In this document: positions 8,437-17,082 of the stretch, piece by piece
Layout of the letters: each line of letters begins with the position of its first letter
Numbering within the stretch: position 1 is the stretch's first letter
Source of the DNA: Pelargonium nanum
Taxonomy: Eukaryota > Streptophyta > Magnoliopsida > Geraniales > Geraniaceae
Direction: 5' to 3'
Assembly: GCA_036897485.1 (NCBI GenBank)
Contig: JAYMTF010002008.1
Location: forward strand, 1 to 20,092
Length of the DNA stretch: 20,092 nucleotides
Made by a program: the position numbers and the translations under genes
The notes under the pieces: generated by a model
Database searches by the model: none
The model's input: the letters and a program-made list of their open reading frames with translations, nothing else
What the model was told of the DNA's origin: nothing

Positions 8437-9627
8437 TCATAACTGCTTATTTGGCCAATGATTTATTTCATGCGTGCTAATGCGATTTTAGCCATTTTAG
8501 ATGGATTATCGCTCTCTTTTGTACTTATTCGCTTATCTGTGGCATATATGATGTTGGTACTTGTGTTTAGTGTTGTATTTTCAGGTTAGCAATAGACCAC
8601 ATCGATCCATGAAAGGGAGAAAAGTTGTCCACGCAAAAGTTGGTCTCAAAAGTGGAGTTTGTGTGAAATTTAGCCTGCTGACAGAATGACCCCTGGAGGG
8701 TATATCAGGAATTTCATTGCTTAAAGCAACCTAGATCCAGTTTTTGTCTTCATTAAAGTTGTAGAGGGCTTCAATAGCTTTCCAACAAGTGGTTGCACGA
8801 ATTTTTCCAAGGCCGTTTAGCTACCAAAACATTATCTCAAAGTTGGAGCAGAGCGCGCAAAGTAGAATTGCCGTATCATTTCTTATTGTTGCCGAGGCAT
8901 TTTGAAGGGTCCCAAATTAATCTTGAAACAATACCAAATTTCTCTTACAATTGCTGCAACAATTTTCAGTTACTCAAAAATGCCGCAGCAACTCTAAGAA
9001 ACGCTGCAGCTATTTGGCCTGATGCTGTCAAGTCGAAAATTGGCCTATTTAATCTAGGTTTTTGGAAAGAGACATGATTGTAGAGCGTATCAAAGGAGGC
9101 AACAACAAAAAGGAATTCCAAGAGGAAGGAGAAAGTAATGATCATCCACAGGATCATCTTCCGTTTTAATTTTCTCTCATTAATCATTGATACTTTTTGG
9201 GATTTTATATTTGGAACAATGTTTGTTAGCTTTGTTTTGTATTGCCTTTGTTCATTATTGAACATGGGTAACTAAACCCCATTCTTGATGTATGGATTTC
9301 TTGTTAGGATGATGATTTGAACTTTATTGTATGTTAATTAACTGCATGAGTGTTCAGATTTCTTATTCTTAATGCTTGCAATTGTTTATATTACAAACTC
9401 AATTGTATGATCTCAATGCATAGTAGTAACTCTGGCGAGCGCTACATGTGTGGACAGATATCTAAATCTAGGCGTGTTGTAGGGTAGTAGTATGTCTTAT
9501 AAACCCTAGTGGTCCATAAGGTTGAGCTCTTTGCTAATTTGATTGTTGCCTTATTGGAGTAGTATGCCTTAGAGATCAATCCAATTAAGTTGTGGGCAAT
9601 TCTCTGGCGAAAATCTACATACATATT
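8437..9627 (+). mobile_element. LTR B, left part (solo LTR inserted in LTR A)
   Basis: It begins TCATAACTGC, a one-base variant of the TGATAACT head, with TTTCATGC about 30 bp in. Conserved LTR-body motifs follow, notably GGGTAACTAAACCCC at about 9267-9281, shared with the LTRs near 16350 and 17440. The part is cut at 9627 by solo LTR C and continues at 11239. No internal retrotransposon domains occur. The head is more decayed than those of A and C, so boundaries are less certain. Confidence 0.7.
9623..9627. repeat. Target-site duplication ATATT, left copy (LTR C)
   Basis: ATATT at 9623-9627 abuts TGGTGCGG, the end of minus-strand LTR C. ATATT recurs at 11234-11238 directly after its other end (GAGTTATCA). 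Confidence 0.92.
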
Positions 9628-11233
9628 TGGTGCGGCTCCGGCAAGTATACCGGTGTCGACCTTGTAATATAGGACGGTATCGTATCCACAGTGAACTAGA
9701 GGCGGTTTTTACGAGTTTACTTAGTGTTAGTGATTAACTACGCTAGAAAGAAATCAAACAAGATATGGTGGAGTGTTGTGTGTGTGTAGTAGTGAACATG
9801 CAATTAAATATGATGGAACACGAATTGAAGCAAAAGAGAGGATTATAAAGTAGTACCAGGAATTTGGAGAAGACGTGAGTCGGGATGTAATTGATTTCCA
9901 CAAGTTCGATGAGTTAATTCATTCTACCTAGTGTAGTCTTAGTCAAGTGGTCACCCGAGCCCTCTTATATACACGACGTCCCTTGCAAGGATCGTTCGTG
10001 ACTTAGGGTGAATATGCCATCCTCGCTTTTCACCTAGACACAATTTGCCTCCCCAAGCATATTACTTCATGGGGGTCACATACACCCCAGCCTTGCGTTC
10101 GACTCTTATTTCGGGCATAGGGCGCTCTAAGGAATATTACTTCGATAGAGTCACCCTATTAGGCGATTCGATCCGCACGAGAAACCCTATGTTCAAGGTG
10201 AAGCCCGTGCTATGATCCGAGTCGTGGGTGATCAAGCCACTTCAAGGCATTGCACCCAACGAATCGCCATAACCAACTTGAAATTGTAAAAACTACACTT
10301 AGGCAATTGTAAATGAATCAACCCATCGTTCTATGATCAACTACATCCCTATCACTATGGGTTAGTTGATCGTAGTCGTGGTGAATACAACAACAATAAT
10401 CAAAATAGAATTAAACATCATAATCAACAAATTGAATAAGCGATAAATAAGCAATTGCAATATATAAGAACAATAAACTTAAATTAACTTGAACAATTTG
10501 GAATTACAATTAAACTAATTCAAATCCAGCAAGTGGGAGATCTCAACAATTGTGCCAAAGTAACAACAATGATCCTCAACACAAGCTTTCACCAAAACCG
10601 TAGAAATCCAACAATCTAAGAAAAGAGAATGGAATAAGAATATGAGATGAATGGAGAAGGTTGGGAGGCTCTGGAAATTGGAGAGGAGGTTTTGGACATC
10701 TCTTTCTATTTATAGGGATCAGATGGACTGGCGCCGCGACGCCACAGCCCAACGCCGCAGCGCTCCGATGCGTTGACCCCGTTACGGCGTTGAGTCAGCG
10801 TAACTGTAGATGAGATTGCGCGCGTTGACAGGATTCAAATTCTGCGTGTTGACCTCATGGGCGCCGCGGCGCTGTGGCTCAATGTTGCGACGCTGGAGCT
10901 TTCCTTCACGGGCGCCGCGGCGCCGAGCATCAGACCTGACTTTTTGGCTTTCCGACTTCGGTTTTAGCTCACTTTCATGCCCCAGAACTGCGTATTATGA
11001 CTTGATAATTCACATAACACTAAAACACATATTATTGGGCACAAATAAGCATAATTAAGCTCAAAACCACTAAAAATACACCAAAGTCTGATTAGGACCA
11101 CTCAAGCATGACAAAAGGGCAATTAAGGTATTTACCACTCGAACAATGGCAAATTTAGTGCGTAAACAGAGCAAAACAGGACATTTTATGCATAATTTAG
11201 GGTTCAATAACTAGCATATAATGCGAGTTATCA
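9628..11233 (-). mobile_element. LTR C: intact-ended solo LTR, 1606 bp, minus strand
   Basis: On the minus strand it starts TGATAACTCG at 11233 and ends GCCGCACCA at 9628, giving TG...CA termini. Exact 5-bp duplications (ATATT) flank it. There is no primer site, polypurine tract or coding sequence, so it is a solo LTR. The head is close to LTR A (TAGTTATTGAACCCTAAAT shared), as is the middle (GTGGATCGAATC-type block), so A and C belong to the same family. The 3' end carries GTGGATACGATA and TATACTTGCCGG, typical of this LTR group. Confidence 0.92.
10706..10924 (-). promoter_or_regulatory. Probable U3 promoter of LTR C: GC palindromes upstream of a TATA box
   Basis: On the minus strand three GC-rich elements occur at 10911-10924 (the perfect 14-bp palindrome GGCGCCGCGGCGCC), 10861-10872 (GCGCCGCGGCGC) and about 10730-10742 (GGCGTCGCGGCGC). 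They are followed by CTATAAATAG at 10715-10706. The layout fits an RNA polymerase II core promoter with transcription starting about 30 bp beyond the TATA box. Function is inferred from position and motif. Confidence 0.6.
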
Positions 11234-11238
11234 ATATT
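11234..11238. repeat. Target-site duplication ATATT, right copy (LTR C)
   Basis: It directly follows the TTATCA end of LTR C and matches 9623-9627. LTR B sequence resumes at 11239. Confidence 0.92.
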
Positions 11239-11553
11239 ATAACCGAGTAATTCATGTCATTAAATTAACTCAACTTAGGTTTGTCATTATCCCAAACTCG
11301 GTAGCAATTCACACCGTGAGTATCTTTGATCATATTTCTCTCAATTGTCATTTTTGTTATTATTTTGTCTTATTTGATCATTTAAATTTCAAGTTCACAA
11401 TCTACAAACAAAAATTGATTTCTTATTTCTTTATTTTACTTTTTAATCAATTGGTATTTTCACTTCTACAGTTCTGCCCGAGTCCCTGAGGATTCAATAC
11501 TCGAACTTGCGAAAGTCCTAAATTACTTGTGCAAATGGTATACTTTCCATGAG
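11239..11553 (+). mobile_element. LTR B, right part
   Basis: It continues LTR B after LTR C. The 3' end has GAGGATTCAATACTCGAAC, TTACTTGTGC and TATACTTTCC, which align with the 3' end of the Athila LTR at 15679-15760 read on the minus strand. The final bases before CATAA are CCATGAG rather than the expected CA, so either the terminus has mutated or the exact boundary is a few bases off. Nothing coding is present. Confidence 0.65.
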
Positions 11554-11558
11554 CATAA

Positions 11559-12109
11559 CAGGCTTCGTCCTTACCATAGACTTGCTCGTGTGGATCGAAT
11601 CACCTAGTGGGATGACTCTCTTGAAGTCACATTCTCTAGTTATTGAACCAACGTGTATGTGACTCTCTTGCAGTAATATGTCTGGGGGAGCAATTACGTG
11701 CGGGTCGTTGGAGGCCGGCGTATTCACGTTGAGTCTCGAGTAAGCCTTACAGTGGACGCCTGAGTACACAAGCGGGCTTGGGTAACGAGAATTACACAAC
11801 TATATTTTGGTAGACTAGTTAATCCATCAATTCCCTCATAAGTCAATTGCATCCCGATCACACTAATCTCCATTTGATAATCTCTCTCAGTTTTAATTCC
11901 TGTTTTTCTATTACTGCTTCTATATTTTCTTGTTCAGTTATACACACACAACACTCCCCTGATTTGGTTTACCGCTTTTATTAGTTTAACCAAGTGCAAT
12001 TTAGTCAAATTCTCAAACTGCCATCCTTCCCTGTGGATACGATATACCCGGAACTTACCCAGTTCTATATTACCTGTGCGACTACGGTATACTTGTCGGA
12101 ATCACACCA
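11559..12109 (+). mobile_element. LTR A, right part
   Basis: Starting CAGGCTTCGTCC, this aligns with the corresponding stretch of LTR C read on the minus strand (GTGGATCGAATC, GGGATGACTCTC, AGTAATATG). It continues LTR A from 6571. It ends with CCCTGTGGATACGATA and TATACTTGTCGGAATCACACCA, closing with CA at 12109 and followed by ACCAT. With the left part the LTR is about 1.47 kb. Confidence 0.85.
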
Positions 12110-12114
12110 ACCAT
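12110..12114. repeat. Target-site duplication ACCAT, right copy (LTR A)
   Basis: It matches 5651-5655 and directly follows the CA terminus of LTR A. The integrase reading resumes here. Confidence 0.92.
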
Positions 12115-12925
12115 GTGGCACATCGACCTCATCAGACCCTTTCTCCCATCGAATAGAAAGAGATTGGTAGTTGTCGCTGTCGAATACTTCATCGAGTGGG
12201 TCAAAGTCAGGACACTCACGAATATGACTCAAGAATATGTCAAAGACTTTGTCCGAGAAAACGTCTTCACACGGTATGGACTTCCTCACGCCATCGCCTC
12301 GGACCATGGAACACAATTCCACAAAAGGCTCACGGACAGGTGCGAAGAAATCTATGTCAAGCATTGCAAGTCGTCTATCTCCCATCCTCAAGGGAACAGC
12401 CAAGCAAAAGCTGCCAACAAGACCATCATCAAGCGGTTGAAGAAGACCATCGAGATACAGTACGACACTTGGTATTACAAGCTTCACCTCGTCCTATGGT
12501 CTTTGAGAACCACTCTGAAAGCCACGACCGGTGAAACACCATTCCAATTGGTGTATGAGATAGAGGTCGTCCTGCATGTCGAACTCACCATGGCAACCAT
12601 AGTGACGGAGTGCTACGACAAAGAAGAAAGCATTCGCTCTTGCCTCGCCGAGGAAGTAAGAATGATGGCCTCCCGCAAACAACCGACCAAGCACTTCCAC
12701 GACTCCAAGGTCTGACCCCGAGTATACAAAGTTGAGGATTGGGTCCTTTGGAAATACGAAGCCACTGGTAACCGCCCAAAAGGTGGAAAGCTAGCGCCGA
12801 GTTGTGGACTTCCATTTCAAATCATCAAAGTGGTCCGACCCGGGACGCATCAAATGAAAGACCAATAAGGATACGAGGTTGACAATGCTTGGCTTGACGA
12901 CAACCTTAAGAAGTTCTATCCTTGA
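12110..12925 (+). pseudogene. Integrase catalytic core and C-terminal domain of the Tat element
   Basis: The longest open stretch of the element reads MWHIDLIRPF, VVVAVEYFIEWVKVRTL, FTRYGLPHAIASDHGTQF, SSISHPQGNSQAKAANKTI, then ETPFQLVYEIEVVLHVEL. After a stop at about 12713 comes the C-terminal part, PRVYKVEDWVLWKYEATGN, FQIIKVVRPGTHQMKD, a stop, and DNAWLDDNLKKFYP ending at 12923-12925. The D,D-35-E triad has Asp 12125 and Asp 12302, but the Glu is Lys (12407-12409), a GAA-to-AAA type change. Integrase inserts the element DNA; this one is dead. It continues the domain that ends at 5655. Confidence 0.9.
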
Positions 12926-13041
12926 AAAGTAGGCGACCGAGCACGACTACCCCTGCGGGAGCCAACCCTAGTAGTAATCTCCAAAAGAAATAAAAGAAAT
13001 TTTGTTCAACTCTTGTGCATGAATGGAATGTGAAAACATCA
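12926..13041 (+). other. Start of the Tat element 3' untranslated region
   Basis: This follows the pol stop. It holds a GAGCACGACTACCCCTGCGGG segment and an A-rich stretch (AAAAGAAATAAAAGAAA, about 12972-12988). The purine-rich run could be read as a polypurine tract, but it is not next to an LTR here, so I do not call it one. Confidence 0.5.
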
Positions 13042-13424
13042 AAGTGATCCTCCAACGGATCAGTTCGCGCGCGATGATGCTCTATGTCGAACCAACAAGT
13101 CCTTCAAGAGGACAGTCGCCCATGCGATGTCACTTAAAAGGTTGCATCCTTGGAGGCTCAAGTGATCCTCCAACAGATCGATTCACGCGCGACCGCTCCG
13201 CGTCAAACCAACAAGTCCTTCAAGGGGACGGTTGCCCATGCAATGTCACTCAAAAGGTGGAAGCCTTGGAGGCCTAAGATATCCCCCAACGGATCGGTTC
13301 ACGTGCGACCGTGCTCCGCGTCGAACCAACAAAGTCCTTCAAAGGGACGGTCGCCCATGCGGTGTCACTCAAAAGGTGGCATTATTGGAGGCCTAAGTGA
13401 CCCCCAAATGGATCGGTTCACGCG
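13042..13424 (+). repeat. ~118-bp tandem repeat in the Tat 3' UTR, about 3.3 units
   Basis: Units start at 13042, 13160, 13276 and 13395 (lengths 118, 116, 119, then about 30 bp). Each carries CAACGGATCGGTTCACGCGC-like, CCAACAAGTCCTTCAA, GACGGTCGCCCATGC and TGTCACTCAAAAGG blocks. The fourth unit is cut at 13424 by the minus-strand Athila fragment. Tat-lineage elements are known for variable tandem repeats between pol and the 3' LTR, and some have given rise to satellites. Units differ from each other by substitutions and small indels. Confidence 0.9.
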
Positions 13425-13790
13425 TAGCTCAAGTTGCCCCTATTCTACATCAAACATAGCCGGAGCAGTCGCCAAAAATGGCCTTTCGAGCATCATTGGT
13501 GCACTCTGATTCAGGCTACTTTCTACCATTTAAAAATAAACATGAAACACAAAACTACCTATGTTTACCTTAACATTAAGAGTGTTGTGCATCGGCTTGA
13601 TCACTTGACCATTGGCAAGCTGAAGGGTGCATGATGTACTCTTCAAAGGTCCACTACCGAGCTTGTTTTAAACACTCACCGACATGAGACTCGCTCCAAC
13701 TCCCAGATCACACAAAGCATTGACCAACGTGTCTTCATTTAACCGGAATAGTAGGGCAAAGCAACTAGAATCTTCCATCTTGTCAACTTG
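13425..13790 (-). pseudogene. Athila-type aspartic protease, broken
   Basis: The minus-strand reading starts near 13790: DKMEDSSCFALLFRLNEDTLVNALCDLGVGASLMSVSV, stop, NKLGSGPLKSTSCTLQLANG, ... then MMLERPFLATAPAMFDVE, stop, GQLELRV at the break. CDLG is the catalytic Asp motif in the D-L-G form usual for Athila. RPFLATA..FDVE.G.L.LRV is the C-terminal half of the domain. The reading runs right up to the junction, so the truncation falls at the end of protease. Stops and the LER for LGR change show decay. Confidence 0.82.
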
Positions 13791-15569
13791 CACTTTGTGT
13801 TGCGTTTGAATCATCAAACTCTAGAAATTCACATCCTCCTAAGCATGTTATTCCTCCACCTTCTTCACAGCGATGAATATCATGGACTTTTGTTGAACCT
13901 TTGGGTTTATTGTGACTCATCGAAGACAACCCTCATCTCATCGAGGACAACCCTCATCTCATCTCTTTTCTTGGTTGATGAGTTAATGTAGTTCCTCATC
14001 AAATCCTCCAGAGTTTGGTTTTACTACTGAGGTGGGGGTCTTTGTTGTTGTTGGCCCCTATCATTCTTCATGATTTGAAATTGACCTTGGAAATCAGGTG
14101 GCCCAGGTGGCCTATTCTGCTATGGTTGTTGCACTTGATTATTCTAATTTCTCTAATTGAACTTTGGATGGTCTCTCCATCCGAGTTTGTACTCATTATT
14201 GTAGGGGTTGTATTCAGGCCTCCTCCCAATGTAGTTCAATTAGGCTGTGTTGTGGGGACACTCAGCGATAACGTGTTCGACACCACATCCTGGACAAAAT
14301 GGAGCTTCAGAATATTGTGTCCCTTCAGACATTGCATTAATCTCTGCAACTAGCTTGAGCAACTTATTTAGATTCACCTAAATTGTGTTTAGCTACTGAG
14401 CAATCTGCCTCATGGCACCATCATCGTACTTTTTGGTAATGATTGAGGCATTGCCTCTATATGAATTTTCACTGGTCTTATTCTAAGCGACCAGCTAGAT
14501 GATGTCCCGTATCCTATCAGGTTCCCAATAGAGCAATGAACCTTGAGCAAAAGAATTGAGGATGTTCTACCAACTTGGACTCAGACTGTAATAGAAGACA
14601 CGAACTTGATCCCTCTCAAAGATCTCATGATTTGGGCAACTCTTTAACATCCCTTTGAAACGCTAACATGCTTCATAAAGCGACTCTTTATTGAGCTGTT
14701 GAAATCAGTGATTGCCCTTAGCATCTTCTTCTCTTTCATGGGTGAAAATTTATATGAGAGCTTCTGTGCAAGGATGGCCCAAGTGAGAGTAGCTTCAATC
14801 TGCCGTCCATGTTACCAATCAAGAGCTCTATATGCTAAGAAATAAGGGAATAAGTTCATTGCCACTACATAGCCTAACATCCCATTTTTTTCACATTCCC
14901 CAATATCCGTATGTATTTCCTCAAGTTCGACACTAGATCTTCCAACCCATTCTCCTTGAACTTAGATGTAGTGCCCATTGCTTGAATCATGATTGGCTTC
15001 ATCTCAAAATTGCCTTCTTGGACTGGGATTTGTGAACCCAGTATCCGATGCTCTCCTTAGATCCTTGTTGCATCTTAGTCTACCTACATCTGAACATATT
15101 GTGGACCATTAGGGGCAAACTGCTGCCCATTTCCCCCCCCCCCAATAATATCATTATTTCCTTGCTGCCCAACGGGAAGACGAATGCCTGGCTGATATAG
15201 AGGGTTGTGATGCGTAGCCCGCTGCTACAGTTGCCTTTGGTTATCTCCAATAAACTGTTGTCATGCAAAAATCTCTCTTTGCAAGGTCTCTATGTTGTTC
15301 TAGACTCATAAGGTGGTTGGAGGTATTTGAACTAATGGAGCCTTAGTGTCACTCTGATTTGAGACACTTTCTGTATTTTCAACCAAGACACCCAATGTGT
15401 CTACAATTTGAGAACCTCCCCGCAAAATAGTCCCACACCCCAAGCCGCCCCTACCAGTACTCATCACCATCTTCTTTCCTACCCTGATTTGTTTCCTCTT
15501 TGAATGTAAAGTCCTATCAGGCTTTGAGTCAAAATTCATGGTTGGTTTGCTTTGACGAGTATTTGACAT
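13791..15569 (-). pseudogene. gag: Athila-type gag with CCHC knuckle, broken
   Basis: The start is the ATG at 15569 (MSNTRQSKPTMNFD), about 90 bp after the primer site. Recognisable parts in order are NHDSSNGH region (about 14990), AMNLFPYFLAYRALDW (about 14860), WAILAQKLSYKFSPMKEKK, MSEGTQYSEAPFCPGCGVEHVIAECP with the knuckle at 14258-14296 (four ligands intact, C-x2-C-x3-H-x4-C), EYNPYNNEYKLGWRDHPKF, and a Pro/Gln-rich segment. There are many stops and several frame changes. A C11 run (15133-15143) and a 21-bp tandem duplication (13919-13960) lie inside. Gag would form the element particle. Confidence 0.82.
13919..13960 (-). repeat. 21-bp tandem duplication in Athila gag
   Basis: 13919-13939 and 13940-13960 differ by a single base (A/G). 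On the minus strand they encode DEMRVV-type repeats in frame. This looks like a simple local duplication. Confidence 0.85.
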
Positions 15570-15658
15570 ATACCAAGTAGAAAACCTGTACATAAAAAAC
15601 AAAAAACTCTAAACACGAGATTAGTCACAAAAATCCCTAGCTACCACTACCGAGTGTT

Positions 15659-15672
15659 CGGCAACGGCGCCA
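15659..15672 (-). other. Primer binding site for tRNA-Asp (reverse complement on the + strand)
   Basis: The minus strand reads TGGCGCCGTTGCCG, complementary to 14 bases at the 3' end (including the terminal A) of plant tRNA-Asp. It lies 6 bp after the CA end of the LTR at 15679. This fixes the direction of the element (LTR at higher coordinates, gag at lower). The remaining bases of the usual site (GGGGA) have changed to AACA. Confidence 0.85.
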
Positions 15673-15678
15673 AAAACA

Positions 15679-17082
15679 TGACACGCTTTCGGAAAGTGTA
15701 CCAATATTTTCCAAGTAATATAGAAATCACAGGAGTTCGAGTATCGAATCCACAAAGATTCGTGTAATAGCTATGGGATTAACAAGCAAACAATCTCGCT
15801 ATCATACGAAAGCAGTAAACATTGATTTGTTTTGTGATGTTGAAACAAGCAAGCATGCAATAAATTGTAAATTAATGAATATGAATTCAGAGATGGAAGC
15901 TAGGTAGTGTTATCCAAATGTGGTTATGGTTATAAAATTGACGTAAGGTTATGCACGGGTCGCAATTGCTATTCCTAATATTTACCTATCAATAAAAGTA
16001 CTGAGGGTCCACTGGAATGACTCAAGATTCGTAGGTCTACATGTTTTCAAGTACTGATCACTACTAGAATGCACACACAACTAAGGTAAATATGTAACTA
16101 GCGAAAGACTACTGAGAGCATATGACTGCAAACCGATACTGAAACCTATTTGCTTTATCCATGCGCACACACTCACTAGATGAGATATATGCACATTGAA
16201 ATCATTACATTGTGTGATCAAATAAATTCCAAGCATTAACGATTAATAAGCCAACAAAACCTTGAAATAACAAACAGTGCATAATCCGAACTAATTATAT
16301 AACTGAACCAATCGTTTCATATCCCTCCCTAAAAGGAGTTTAGCTACGCATGTTCATAGACAAACACATAATAACAAGAAAGATAGCATAATTTATGTTC
16401 AAAAGACAGCAATGAAACATAAAATGAACTATCCAAATGCATAACAAGGAAGTCGAATAAACCGTAGATGACGGAATGTTAATCTGTGATCACGATTCGT
16501 AATCCTCAATCCTTGCTCCACCAAACTAAGAACTTCGTTTCTCTCTCTATGCTCTCAAGTGCTTTGAAAGAAATCCAACAGTGACGCCTGATTGAACAAA
16601 GAGCGAACCTTAAATTCAACTTGAAAACGTCTTTTTATATTGCTGAACTGCCGATCTTGCCGTGGCATCTTGTGCTCCTCGTCGCGGCGCCTGACGTCTC
16701 TCCGAGTCAACTTTGGCCTTCATAGTCTGACCTGATTTCACCATGGTGCACGTTAAATCTCGCCGTGGTGAATATATCTCATAATTTAACTTTGAGTTCC
16801 TTCAATTTGTGCTCTTTTCCTTCCACCATACGACGAACGGTCAACCTGTAAATTCCATGAACCACTACCAAAACCGCCAAATTGTAAAAAATGAGCATAT
16901 ACACCCATTTGAACTCCATTTAATATTAAAACCACATTAATTTCACATTGTCGCACATCAAGCTCATATAGCAACAAAAGAGTGAATCAAAGCAATAATA
17001 AGCCAATATGCTAGGAAAATAAGGCAAGAATAACACTAAAGTAGCATGAATTAGGGCCCAACAACAAAAACACGAGTTATCA
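15679..17082 (-). mobile_element. 5' LTR of the Athila-like element, 1404 bp
   Basis: On the minus strand it starts TGATAACTCG at 17082 and ends AGCGTGTCA at 15679. Shared family features are GGGCCCTAATTCATGC near the start, a GC-rich block with CGCCGCGACGAGG (about 16680-16692), a TATA box, CGTAGCTAAACTCC near 16340, and GATTCGATACTCGAAC near the end. A primer site follows at once, so it is a true 5' LTR and not solo. Confidence 0.87.
16631..16641 (-). promoter_or_regulatory. TATA box of the Athila-like 5' LTR
   Basis: The minus strand reads AATATAAAAAG, followed by ACGTTTTCAAGT, which is also found right after the TATA box of the LTR at 17083-18149. A GC-rich block lies about 35-60 bp upstream. 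Confidence 0.6.

Larger units (their letters stand above)
13425..17082 (-). mobile_element. Athila-like Ty3/gypsy fragment: 5' LTR, primer site, gag, protease
   Basis: On the minus strand it runs LTR (17082 to 15679), primer binding site (15672-15659), gag from the ATG at 15569, zinc knuckle, and protease to the break at 13425. The knuckle type, the downstream EYNPYNNEYKLGWRDHPKF segment and the CDLG protease are typical of Athila. RT, RNase H, integrase and the 3' LTR are missing. The left break meets the Tat 3' UTR at shared CACGCG. The right end abuts the older LTR at 17083. All reading frames are broken. Confidence 0.85.

Noticed and set aside
9638..9712. Possible tRNA or structured RNA near GGTGCGGCTCCGGC
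   Set aside because: The segment is the 3' end of LTR C on the minus strand and matches the end of LTR A at 12020-12109. No cloverleaf is formed.
12113..12715. 200-codon open frame as a functional host gene
   Set aside because: It is the integrase core of the split Tat element, lacks the catalytic Glu, and is in frame with the broken domain at 5655.
12972..12988. Polypurine tract for the Tat element
   Set aside because: It is A-rich and not followed by an LTR start, and the tandem repeat lies after it. The real tract would sit beyond the deleted part.
13042..13424. CRISPR-like array
   Set aside because: The whole 118-bp unit repeats with no unique spacers, and the context is a plant retrotransposon 3' UTR.
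13023..13509. Repetitive peptide frames at 13023-13277 and 13150-13509
   Set aside because: They arise from the 118-bp tandem repeat. The frame changes between units because the lengths (118, 116, 119) are not all multiples of three.
14015..14353. Leu-rich + strand frame resembling a membrane protein
   Set aside because: It is antisense to Athila gag, including the CCHC knuckle. The hydrophobicity comes from complementing Asn/Gln/Pro-rich codons.
15133..15143. C11 run as a functional element
   Set aside because: A homopolymer inside broken gag, best explained by slippage.
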